64,000 nucleotides of DNA from Eutrophocola sp964629325. GTDB lineage: Bacteria > Pseudomonadota > Gammaproteobacteria > Pseudomonadales > Pseudohongiellaceae. Positions 17,152 through 28,115 of this stretch are shown one piece after another (the stretch's first letter is position 1; every line of letters starts with the position of its first letter). The notes beneath the pieces are model-generated. The model worked only from the letters and a program-made list of their open reading frames with translations, searched no databases and was not told the DNA's origin. The position numbers and the translations under genes were made by a program. The stretch is from assembly GCA_964629325.1 (NCBI GenBank), contig CAZVSC010000003.1, forward strand, positions 37,095-101,094, read 5' to 3'.

Positions 17152-18873
17152 TCAGGCGCTTTCTTCGACCTTGGGCGCTTGTGGTTCTGCAAGGTTCTCT
17201 GCGGTGTCCTGGAGAATGGCGATATTGGTTTTGTCCGTCACAGCGGATTCCTGTACCTGGTTGTCCGGATTGCGTTGCAGCGACTCCCTGACCACTGCCA
17301 GCCGGCGTGCGGCTTTCCACAAGTGCCGGCAAGCCCGCTTCACCTGATTGGCATACTGCAGCAGGTCATCCATGTCCGCCATGTCCAGGTTGCCGAAAGA
17401 CGTACTCATCAGGATGACCTGTTTGAGCGTGTCGTATGTGGTTTCCACCTGTTTGTAATTGTCCGGGTTATTAATGGCTTCCGGCGTGTTGTCCGGCGTC
17501 ATGGCATCCAGGTGCTTGTCGGCGGCCGTGATGAAGGCGTCGAGCTGCGGAAAGAAATCCTTCTCGGCAAACTTGGCCGGGAATTCCCGCAGTGTCACGA
17601 TATCCTCGGCGATTTCGACGGTCAGCATGTATTCCTGCGTGGAATGCATCAGCGAGAGCAGTGCTTCGGAGATGAACGGGGTCAGTTCGGTCTTGTTCAG
17701 ATTGGCAGCAAAGCTTCCCACTTCCCGGGCCAGTTTGCGTATGACCGTGAAACGGGCAGCGTCGGCCCTGGTGCCGGCGCGCAGGCTTTTCTGCACCAGG
17801 TGGATGGTCATGGTGGCGATGCGGCTGAGTTCCAGGGCAAGCGCGTCAACGGCGATATAGGGCAGGGCCAGCACGCTCTTGTCCAGATATTGCGGCTTGG
17901 ATTCGGTCTCTTCTTCTGTCTGGAAAAACCGGTAAAGCATGTCGACCATCGTGCCCGACAGGGGCCACATCAGCAGCACGCCGAGGATATTGAAGCTGGA
18001 ATGGAACAGGGCAAGCGAGATGGCGGGAGAGGAGCCCAGGCCGAACTTGCTCTGGACGGCGGCACTCATGGCCAGCATGGGGCCGAGGATAAGGATTGCC
18101 ACCATGGCGGTGATGACATTGAAAAAGACATGGCCCAGAGCCACCCGCTTCGCCGTGGGTGTGGCGCCGAACACTGTAATGATCGCGGTCGTGGTCGTGC
18201 CGAGGTTGGCGCCGATGACCAGGGCCGCTGCGGCGTTGAAGGGAACCATGCCGCTTTCGGCGGCGCTCAGTGCCACCACCATGGCGGCGCTCGAGGACTG
18301 CATTAGCGTCGTGAGCAGGAAACCGATGCCGACGAAGCTGACCACGGCCAGCAGGGATATACTTTCAATCGCCGGCAGGCTGAAATCGCTGCCGACGGTA
18401 TCGAAGGCCGATTTGAGTGTATCGATACCCATGAAGAGCAGGCCAAACCCCACCAGGGCCAGGCCCAGGGAGGCGCGCCGGGTCTGCGCACCAGTCAACT
18501 TCAAGATGGCGCCGATGCCGACGAGCGGGAGCGCCAGCACATCGATATTGAACTTGAACCCGATCAAGGCAACGATCCAGGCCGTCATGGTGGTGCCGAC
18601 GTTGCTGCCGAAGATGACCCACAGGGCACGTTCCAGACTGAGCATGCCAGCGTTTGCGAAACCGATGGTGGCTACCGTCACAGCACTGGATGACTGAACG
18701 ATGCCGGTGATCAGGAAGCCAGAAAACAGTCCGCGGGTGCGGCTGTTTGTCCACAGGGCAAGAATATCCCTGAGCGTGTTGCCCGCGGCCAGTTTCAGGC
18801 CGTCCGTCATCAGCGACATGCCAATGAGCAGCAGGCCGAGGCCACCTATCAGGATACTCACGAATGCAAACAT
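17152..18873 (-). CDS. Na+/phosphate cotransporter family protein with PhoU-like domain
   Basis: The 573-aa protein belongs to the NptA/YjbB-type PNaS family. Two inverted membrane repeats each carry QSSSA (GIVQSSSAVTVATIGFANAG near residue 58 and LLTTLMQSSSAAMVV near 190), the substrate and sodium site. The C-terminal ~220 residues are helical and PhoU-like. It probably moves phosphate across the inner membrane, although direction and substrate cannot be told from sequence. It starts with MFAFVSILIGGLGLLLIGMS, so the first helix begins at once. It lies 31 bp upstream of holA and is divergent from the next transporter. Confidence 0.88.
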   Translation of the reverse strand: MFAFVSILIGGLGLLLIGMSLMTDGLKLAAGNTLRDILALWTNSRTRGLFSGFLITGIVQSSSAVTVATIGFANAGMLSLERALWVIFGSNVGTTMTAWIVALIGFKFNIDVLALPLVGIGAILKLTGAQTRRASLGLALVGFGLLFMGIDTLKSAFDTVGSDFSLPAIESISLLAVVSFVGIGFLLTTLMQSSSAAMVVALSAAESGMVPFNAAAALVIGANLGTTTTAIITVFGATPTAKRVALGHVFFNVITAMVAILILGPMLAMSAAVQSKFGLGSSPAISLALFHSSFNILGVLLMWPLSGTMVDMLYRFFQTEEETESKPQYLDKSVLALPYIAVDALALELSRIATMTIHLVQKSLRAGTRADAARFTVIRKLAREVGSFAANLNKTELTPFISEALLSLMHSTQEYMLTVEIAEDIVTLREFPAKFAEKDFFPQLDAFITAADKHLDAMTPDNTPEAINNPDNYKQVETTYDTLKQVILMSTSFGNLDMADMDDLLQYANQVKRACRHLWKAARRLAVVRESLQRNPDNQVQESAVTDKTNIAILQDTAENLAEPQAPKVEESA

Positions 18874-18959
18874 AAGGGGCTATGATAATGGAATTAAGCT
18901 GATTTTAATTAACCTGTATCAAGACATTTACGCGTCCACACGCTACCCTGCCTGTCAAT

Positions 18960-20363
18960 ATGCAAGCTGTTGAAAGCCTCTTTCCCAGGCCGCTGCGATT
19001 CCTCAGCGGCCATCTCTCCAAGCTGGTTGCCGGTCGCCTGTGGCTGAAGGTGATGCTCGGTATGGCCGCCGGCATTCTCGCGGGCATCCTGCTCGGTCCC
19101 ACGACCGGCCTGCTGGAGCCTGAGCATGCGGTCACGGCGGGCAACTGGCTGGCGTTTCCGGGGCAGCTGTTTCTCATCCTGGTGCAGATGATCGTAGTGC
19201 CGTTGGTGTTTGCCTCGATCATTCGCGGACTCGCCTCCACCGAGGACGTTAACCAATTGAAAAGGTTGGGGTTTTCGGTAGTCATCTTTTTTGTATGCAC
19301 CACTACGGTATCCATCGCGACAGGCATCGCCCTCGCGCAATGGATCAAGCCCGGCACTTATATCGATGCCTCGCTGCTGGACAGTTACCAGATCGATATC
19401 GAGGAGGAAGTCGCCGGTGAGGTCAGCGCGCCCAACCTTGCCCAGCTGCCGGAGACCCTGATCAACCTTTTTCCCGCCAACCCGCTCAATGCAATGGTGG
19501 AAAGCCAGATGCTGGAGGTGGTGATTTTTGCCGTCATCTTCGGCATTGCCCTGTTGATGACGACACCGGAGCGGGCGCGCCCGTTGCTCGACTTTCTCGG
19601 CTCGCTGCAGGAGGTGTGCATGACCGTGGTGCGCGGCGCCATGGTGCTGGCGCCCTATGCCGTGTTTGGGCTAATGGCTCAACTGGTATCGCGTATCGGC
19701 CTGGAGGCCTTGCTGGGCATGGCCATCTATGTACTGACCGTGATCGGCGGCCTGCTTTTGGTGTTTTGCCTGTTCCTGGTACTCGTTTATATGATGGCGC
19801 GGGTAACGCCGCTGACCTTCGTGCGCAACATGCGTGAACTGATGCTGCTGGCTTTCTCCACATCAAGTTCCGCAGCGGTGATGCCCCTGTCCATCAAGAC
19901 GGTCGAGGACCGCTTCGGCGTCAGGCCGTCCATTGCCGAATTCATCATCCCGGTGGGCGCCACCATCAATATGAACGGCACTGCCCTTTACCAGGGCGTG
20001 GCTACCATCTTTCTGGCCCAGGTCTACGGCATCGACCTCAATGCCGGCGCACTGATGCTGCTGGTGGTCGTTGCCGTGGGGGCATCCATCGGTTCACCGG
20101 CGACCCCTGGCGTCGGTATCGTGATCCTGTCCATGGTGCTTGCCACTGTCGGCATTCCGCCGAGCGGCATAGCGCTGCTGATGGGTGTCGACCGCATTCT
20201 CGACATGAGTCGCACGTCACTGAATGTCGCCGGTGATGTCGTTGCCTGCCTGGTCATGGACAAGTGGGTAGGGGGGCAAAGCACATCCGGCGAGGAAAGC
20301 CAGCGCCAGCACAGGCTGCAGGTGGCGCGTTGTTCATCGAACGAGGACGTTATCGTTCAATAG
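18960..20363 (+). CDS. Dicarboxylate/amino acid:cation symporter (GltP/DctA family)
   Basis: The 467-aa protein has the DAACS architecture: eight helices, re-entrant loops, the serine-rich signature AFSTSSSAAVMP near residue 297 and NMNGTALYQGVATIF (NMxGT motif) near 340. It takes up C4-dicarboxylates, aspartate or glutamate with H+ or Na+; which one cannot be decided here. The C-terminus overlaps by 7 bp the end of a convergent unknown gene. Confidence 0.9.
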   Translation: MQAVESLFPRPLRFLSGHLSKLVAGRLWLKVMLGMAAGILAGILLGPTTGLLEPEHAVTAGNWLAFPGQLFLILVQMIVVPLVFASIIRGLASTEDVNQLKRLGFSVVIFFVCTTTVSIATGIALAQWIKPGTYIDASLLDSYQIDIEEEVAGEVSAPNLAQLPETLINLFPANPLNAMVESQMLEVVIFAVIFGIALLMTTPERARPLLDFLGSLQEVCMTVVRGAMVLAPYAVFGLMAQLVSRIGLEALLGMAIYVLTVIGGLLLVFCLFLVLVYMMARVTPLTFVRNMRELMLLAFSTSSSAAVMPLSIKTVEDRFGVRPSIAEFIIPVGATINMNGTALYQGVATIFLAQVYGIDLNAGALMLLVVVAVGASIGSPATPGVGIVILSMVLATVGIPPSGIALLMGVDRILDMSRTSLNVAGDVVACLVMDKWVGGQSTSGEESQRQHRLQVARCSSNEDVIVQ

Positions 20364-21010
20364 GTGCCGAGCAGGCTGTTCAGCTTCAGGAACAATGAAC
20401 GGGCCCCTTGGCTGCTGTCGCCGCAGCCTTCATTGATTTCGATCACCAGGCCGTTATCGTTGTCCATTTCCAGGATGTCCGTCCTTCTCAGGATCAGGCC
20501 GTCCTCGGTAGCATAAACGGTGTAGCGAAGCAGGGGGTCGATAGCATAGTAAACGGATGAGCCGTAGGAAGTATCGATCAGCCAGCCATCCGTCGCTTCC
20601 CGGTTATTCTCGTCAAAAAAGTCGAACAGCATGTCCGGTGCCAGGTCATGGGCTAGTCCCGGCTGCGTATTTTGCGCCTGTACGTCCCGAAAGCGTCCGC
20701 TCAACCTGTCCAGGCGGTAACGGGGCCTGAAGCCCAGCAGCACAGCAGGTCCTTTCCACTTCACGAAGCCCGCATCGACCTGGAACTGGTCGCCGCGCAG
20801 GAGATATTCCTCGCGCGTACAGAAATCACCGCGGCTCAGCCAAGCGTTCCAGGCATTGTCTCCGGCACGGGTGAATTCGAGGCGGGCAATCGGAAATTCC
20901 TGATTGAAGACGTCGTAGATATAAAAGGGGGATATCACCAGCAGGCTGCCAACGGTCACGATGGCCAGTACCAGCCCGAATCCGGTGAACCTGATGAGTC
21001 TGCGCAGCAA
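20357..21010 (-). CDS. Membrane-anchored protein of unknown function
   Basis: The 217-aa protein has one N-terminal membrane segment (GLVLAIVTVGSLLVISPF, residues ~12-30) and a ~185-residue extracytoplasmic domain with many Tyr and Asp residues and at least two cysteines (FCTREEYLLRGD, NEGCGDSSQ). I do not recognise the family. It lies 67 bp downstream of the polysaccharide deacetylase on the same strand and may share its transcript. It ends in a 7-bp overlap with the convergent symporter. Confidence 0.6.
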   Translation of the reverse strand: MLRRLIRFTGFGLVLAIVTVGSLLVISPFYIYDVFNQEFPIARLEFTRAGDNAWNAWLSRGDFCTREEYLLRGDQFQVDAGFVKWKGPAVLLGFRPRYRLDRLSGRFRDVQAQNTQPGLAHDLAPDMLFDFFDENNREATDGWLIDTSYGSSVYYAIDPLLRYTVYATEDGLILRRTDILEMDNDNGLVIEINEGCGDSSQGARSLFLKLNSLLGTY

Positions 21011-21077
21011 GGGGGTCTCCCGGACAGTGAACTGACCGGTATTGTACCGTTTTCGCGCTGGGAAATGGGCCGTGGTA

Positions 21078-21833
21078 TCAGGTGCCGCGGTAGAGGGTGA
21101 CCAGTTTGTCCAGCGTGACGATTTCGAAAGCGGGGTTGCTGGTCACATACTCCAGGATCTGTGTGCCGACGTCCAGGCGATCGGCATCGATTCCCATGAC
21201 ATGGGGATGCCAGATGAACAGCATGTATTTGCCGGTCTCGACACTGCGATCCAGGGCCCTGCGCCAGTCGCGGCCGACTTCCTCGTTGGCCTTTTTCTGC
21301 CACAGCCAGTGACTGGCATCGACGCCGACCCATTCGTAGGGGGCCGACCACAGTGTACGGCTCAGCCTGTCCACGGCGCCGCCGTCCTGGCCTGAAGGGC
21401 AAAGGCTGGAATCGATGGTGTAACCGAGCGAGGTGAGAATCTCGCTGGTGAAGCGGGTCCGTTTGCCGCCCGGTGCACGAAAGGCATGGGGCCGGGCACC
21501 GGCCCGGGAGATGGCCTCTGTGGCGCGGGTAGCGATATCCATGGCACGGTCGTAATCCAGGGAAGACCACAATTCGTGCTGCCAGCCATGCATACCCAGG
21601 CTGTGGCCATCGGCCAGGTCCTTCTCTATATAGTCCGGGTAGGCTTCAGCTGCCCAGCCTTCTACGAAATGGGTAATGGGAATGCCAAAGCGGCGATACA
21701 GCTCCAGCATGGCGGGAAAGCCTTTTTCCAGGGCGGGACGTTCACCCGGCTTGCGCGGCTCACGGATGACACCCCTGCCGAGATCGGCGGCGTCACCGAG
21801 GTTGTCCATGGTGAAACAAACGTGGGCAGTCAT
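21078..21833 (-). CDS. Polysaccharide deacetylase (NodB/CE4 type)
   Basis: The 251-aa protein has a NodB-like fold. D10 in FTMDNLGDAAD is the likely catalytic-base position, and H82 and H86 in MHGWQHE fit the metal-binding H-x3-H. FRAPGGKRTRF matches motif 3. The family removes N-acetyl groups from chitin, peptidoglycan or exopolysaccharide; the substrate here is unknown. No signal peptide is visible, so a cytoplasmic enzyme is possible. The downstream neighbour is a membrane-anchored unknown protein. Confidence 0.8.
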   Translation of the reverse strand: MTAHVCFTMDNLGDAADLGRGVIREPRKPGERPALEKGFPAMLELYRRFGIPITHFVEGWAAEAYPDYIEKDLADGHSLGMHGWQHELWSSLDYDRAMDIATRATEAISRAGARPHAFRAPGGKRTRFTSEILTSLGYTIDSSLCPSGQDGGAVDRLSRTLWSAPYEWVGVDASHWLWQKKANEEVGRDWRRALDRSVETGKYMLFIWHPHVMGIDADRLDVGTQILEYVTSNPAFEIVTLDKLVTLYRGT

Positions 21834-22064
21834 TAATCTGGCTTTGCGGGACTGTGGCGTGTGTTCTGGAAAAGGCGCGAAGGATACTTGAGCCTTCCCT
21901 GAAAATCCATCAGTTTACCCCTTCCAAATCGCTGTGATAGCATCATTCGGCAAGTTTCAATCGGCATGATGCCACACCGAAGGGTCGTCAACGGGCCGGC
22001 AAATGGCCTGCAACAGGGGCAGGATAACATGTATTCTGCAGGTCACAGGTATAGGGGAACAACG

Positions 22065-22631
22065 ATGTCGCTTCTGAAAAAAGGCATATTCATTCTCATG
22101 CTGGGGCTCGGCATTCCTGCTTCAGCTCATCACAACACCCAGGCTGAGTACGGACCCTTCGGCTCCGATTTCATGGTCGTGGATGGCGTCGTTACCGATA
22201 TCCGCTGGGCCAATCCGCATGTCCAGATTGAAATCGAGGTTACCGGGGGGGACCTGCCGGCCGGTGAGACGGGTAAAACCTGGATCATCAACAGCCATCC
22301 GATCAATGTCATGATTGCCTACGGTTTCAGTAAAGAGGAGTTCGCCGTGGGCGACCGGCTGCATCTGCTGACCTGGCGTCACGTGCGCGGCATAAACCAC
22401 CTGTGGCCCCGTGCCATACAGGTGAATGATGGCCCGCTCAAGTCCAACTTGCGCTACACCGACATGATAGACATCGCCGACGGTACCTTCGATGCACTGG
22501 GCATCACCCCGGCCGCCAATCTCAACGGCTCCTCACCGCAGCGTTCCGGGGCCGCCACGGTCAGGAAGCTCAAGTCCCTCGGATACCTGGATGCCGATGG
22601 CAACATGATCTGGCCGCTGCCCGGTCGGTAA
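22065..22631 (+). CDS. Secreted DUF6152-like protein
   Basis: The 188-aa protein starts at ATG 22065 behind AGGGGA, with a signal peptide ending in PASAHH. The mature start HHNTQAEYGPF and DGVVTDIRWANPHVQIEIEV match the DUF6152 pattern (AHH...V.G.V..V.W.NPH). The family is a small periplasmic beta-barrel of unknown function, possibly binding a metal through its N-terminal histidines. It is the first of three close genes followed by a haem-motif propeller protein (55 bp) and a cytochrome c (36 bp), which suggests a periplasmic redox unit. Confidence 0.7.
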   Translation: MSLLKKGIFILMLGLGIPASAHHNTQAEYGPFGSDFMVVDGVVTDIRWANPHVQIEIEVTGGDLPAGETGKTWIINSHPINVMIAYGFSKEEFAVGDRLHLLTWRHVRGINHLWPRAIQVNDGPLKSNLRYTDMIDIADGTFDALGITPAANLNGSSPQRSGAATVRKLKSLGYLDADGNMIWPLPGR

Positions 22632-22686
22632 AACGATTCCCGCATCACCTGTCGGCCAAAACAGAAAAACAAGAGGGCAGCGTGTT

Positions 22687-24441
22687 ATGAACAGCACCAT
22701 GAAAAATGTTATGACGCCCGGAAATGCAAGCCGGGCATTGCTGCTTCCGTTTATTCTTCTCACCGTCATGGGCGCCCAGGCCGCCACCTTCACTGGCAGT
22801 GTTGTTGATATCAACGGCAGCCCGGTCGTTGGTGCCATGGTGACGCTTGAGCCGTCATGGCCCGGACCGACCTATGTCACTGCATTCAGCGATCCTGACG
22901 GCCGCTTCAGCCTGCCCGACCAGGCCAATTACCGCCCTGGCAGCGAGTTCCAGGTGGCCATTCGTGCACTCGGCTATGAACTGGTGGATTCCAGCAAAGA
23001 AGAAGAGGGGGGCAGTGTCTCCCTGACGGTCATCGCCCGGGCCACGGACAACCAGGCAGCTTCCGCTCCGGCTTCGGCCTGGCTGCAGGACAAGGCCGAC
23101 CATGACACCACATCCACGTTCGTGCTTGACTGCGTGGGTTGCCACCAGGTGCCTTCCCCGGAGTTTCGCCATTACGCCGCGGCTATAGCCGACATACCCG
23201 GTGCGGATCGCGATGCCATCAGGCATGCCAGCTATGATGCTCTGGTCAAGTACATGAATTTCCTGTCTGCAGAGGAATTCGGCCGCGGCCCCGAAGCCGG
23301 CCCGCCGGATGCCAGCCGGGTCTACGAGGTGGGAGACGGTCCCCGGGTCATCGATTATCTCAGCGCTAATTTCACCGACCGCATGGATAGTGTCAGCGGC
23401 TATGACTGGGGTGCGCCGCTGGCAGTCACGCCGCAAACGGCGATCATGGAATATGCAGTACCGCGGCCCAACGCCATTCGCGAGGCCCTGCTGCTGGGCG
23501 AGCCGAAGCAGTTGTGGGCAGCGGATGTGGCGTCGAATGCCATCGTGAAGATCGACCCCGAATCCGGCTATACCTCATCGCTGGAGGTGCCCTCCGATAC
23601 CCCGGTCGGCCCTCACTCACTGCACCGTGGAGCGGACGGCTCCCTGTGGGTGGCGCCGTTCATCACCAGTGTCGTCGGCCATCTCGATGTGAATGATGAA
23701 ACCTGGGACACCTGGCGCATGCAGACCGTTGATGGTACGCCTACCGGCATCCATGACCTCAGTTTCGGCGCCGAACATACGCTGCTGACTGACAATGACG
23801 GGCTGGTCTGGTTTTCCGACATCGTCAACAACGCCGTGGGCTATCTGGATCCTGATACCGGCGCCATCGACCACTATATGGCGCCGCCAGTGCTGGACAG
23901 GGCGACCACCGGTACGGCCCTGTACGGTTTGGTCATGACCTCTGACCGGGAGGAAATCTGGTTCAGCCAGCTCAATATCGGCAGTATCGGCAGCTTCAAC
24001 GTGGTGACGCGGGAGTTCGGGCCGTCTTTCCAGTTGCCCCTGAACAGCGGACCGCGCCGGCTGAGCATCAGTGATGACGACATCCTGTACGTGCCCCTGT
24101 ACGGGACCGGGCAACTGGTCGAATACGATACGAAAACCCATACGCAAATCGGCATCTATGACATGCCGGATATGGCCAGTGCACCTTATGCCGTGACCTG
24201 GGATCCGGTCCGCAAGGTCGTCTGGATCCCGACGTCAAACACCGATGTGATCTACAAGTTCGATCCGGCAGACAAGTCCTTCACCGTGCTGCCGATGCCG
24301 CGCACCGGCGCCTTCCTGCGAATGGTGGACATCGATCCGGATACGGGCAACCTGGTTACGTCCTATGCCAACATCGTCGGTCACGTACATGGGCCACGCA
24401 TGGCACTGATCATTGACCCGGGCGACGGCGCCTACCGCTAA
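22687..24441 (+). CDS. Secreted carboxypeptidase-regulatory / haem-motif / Vgb-like beta-propeller protein
   Basis: The 584-aa protein has a signal peptide (to ~AQA), a carboxypeptidase-regulatory-like beta-sandwich (residues ~36-105, FTGSVVDINGSPVVGAMVTL), a CVGCH haem-attachment motif with C149, C152 and H153, and then a six- to seven-bladed propeller similar to virginiamycin B lyase (LWAADVASNAIVKIDPESG and later blades). The propeller family includes true lyases and many proteins with no known reaction. Flanking cytochrome c and DUF6152 genes suggest electron transfer from the haem domain. The substrate is unknown. Confidence 0.75.
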   Translation: MNSTMKNVMTPGNASRALLLPFILLTVMGAQAATFTGSVVDINGSPVVGAMVTLEPSWPGPTYVTAFSDPDGRFSLPDQANYRPGSEFQVAIRALGYELVDSSKEEEGGSVSLTVIARATDNQAASAPASAWLQDKADHDTTSTFVLDCVGCHQVPSPEFRHYAAAIADIPGADRDAIRHASYDALVKYMNFLSAEEFGRGPEAGPPDASRVYEVGDGPRVIDYLSANFTDRMDSVSGYDWGAPLAVTPQTAIMEYAVPRPNAIREALLLGEPKQLWAADVASNAIVKIDPESGYTSSLEVPSDTPVGPHSLHRGADGSLWVAPFITSVVGHLDVNDETWDTWRMQTVDGTPTGIHDLSFGAEHTLLTDNDGLVWFSDIVNNAVGYLDPDTGAIDHYMAPPVLDRATTGTALYGLVMTSDREEIWFSQLNIGSIGSFNVVTREFGPSFQLPLNSGPRRLSISDDDILYVPLYGTGQLVEYDTKTHTQIGIYDMPDMASAPYAVTWDPVRKVVWIPTSNTDVIYKFDPADKSFTVLPMPRTGAFLRMVDIDPDTGNLVTSYANIVGHVHGPRMALIIDPGDGAYR

Positions 24442-24477
24442 TTCCGGAAATCCGGTAACAACAACGGAATACCCGCC

Positions 24478-24837
24478 ATGAATTTCCTCTTCCGCAACCT
24501 GCACATTGCCGTCTTCGCCATCCTGCTGCTGGCAACCGTGCTGGCCACTTCGCCGCTATTTGCCCAGGACGCTTCCGAAGGGGCGAATCTGGTCAACGAA
24601 TATCGCTGTTATGCCTGTCATGACATGGACAAGGCGCTGATCGGCCCCCCCTACCAGGCAATCGCAGCCCGTCATGCCGGCCAGAAAGAAGTCATGGAAA
24701 AGGTGCTGGCGACCAAGATCATTCTCGGTGGCGGCGGCAACTGGGGCATGGTGCCCATGGTGCCCAACGAGCATGTGCCGGAGCAGGATGCCCTGATCAT
24801 CGCTCGCTGGATTCTCGCGCTTACTCCTTCGCGCTAG
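24478..24837 (+). CDS. Periplasmic class I cytochrome c
   Basis: The 119-aa protein has a signal peptide (HIAVFAILLLATVLATSPLF, then AQ) and CYACH with C44, C47 and H48. Methionines in WGMVPMVPN are candidates for the sixth haem ligand. The fold resembles c551/c552 cytochromes. It follows the haem-motif propeller gene by 36 bp and probably carries its electrons to a terminal oxidase; that partnership is inferred from gene order. Confidence 0.88.
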   Translation: MNFLFRNLHIAVFAILLLATVLATSPLFAQDASEGANLVNEYRCYACHDMDKALIGPPYQAIAARHAGQKEVMEKVLATKIILGGGGNWGMVPMVPNEHVPEQDALIIARWILALTPSR

Positions 24838-24861
24838 CCATTCACGACAAGCAGAAACAAT

Positions 24862-24883
24862 TCCGGCAGCTGGCGCTGCCGGA
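24862..24883 (+). terminator. Terminator-like hairpin after the cytochrome gene
   Basis: A perfect 9-bp stem (TCCGGCAGC / GCTGCCGGA) closes a TGGC loop 25 bp after the cytochrome stop. Only a short T-run (TTTT at ~24892) follows at a distance, so it may be an imperfect terminator. Confidence 0.5.
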
Positions 24884-24960
24884 GTCGTTATCTTTTCTGG
24901 CCGGGTAGACCGGGTAGGTGGAGTGGATCTGGTAGAAAGTGCCGCCCAGGGCGGCATGGG

Positions 24961-25098
24961 TCATGCGGCGGACATCAGCGCCATGCGCACGACTATGGCA
25001 GTGCCGATGAACAGGGCCGGGATGGCGATGGCATAAATGATTGCCCAGTAGCCTATGGACTGGCCCATAGTACGTTGCGTGTTGTTATCGTCAGACAT
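24961..25098 (-). CDS. 45-aa single-span membrane protein
   Basis: A short frame runs from ATG at 25096-25098 to TGA at 24961-24963. The start follows a strong ribosome-binding site (AAGGGGGA, 4 bp upstream). The peptide has a polar N-terminus (MSDDNNTQRT) and one hydrophobic helix of ~20 residues (YWAIIYAIAIPALFIGTAIV), then a short tail with one Arg. This layout suits a small inner-membrane subunit or regulator. It lies between the cytochrome operon and a sensor kinase and could belong to either. The family is not recognised. Confidence 0.55.
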   Translation of the reverse strand: MSDDNNTQRTMGQSIGYWAIIYAIAIPALFIGTAIVVRMALMSAA

Positions 25099-25233
25099 GG
25101 TTCCCCCTTATCTAAAGACGTTTCTGAAGTCATTCGTAGTGAAAATTCCTGCCTACGATAATCGGCCCGGGGCGCTACGTCCAGTGTCCTTTTTGATCTA
25201 TATCCAGAAAGACGCGAATAGATGCGGATCGAC

Positions 25234-27852
<2,619 letters not shown>

Positions 27853-28115
27853 GCCCGTCGCTTGTATGGGTAAGTCAGCTATTGTTGGGCCAATAGTGTC
27901 GTCTGCAGTCATGCGCCGGTAGGGAAATTTTTTTGTTATACCCCGGGGGCCAGGGTCTTGATGAAAGAAATATAGGCGAAATGCCCGGCATTATCCAGCG
28001 GCCGGAAAAGAGCAGCCATTGTAAATGCGGGAGCTTCAGCAATCCGGTAAGTACCCCGGGGGCATGCGTCACCATACCCTGTCTGCTGAAGTCCGTCTTG
28101 TGGTATGGTTGTTCC

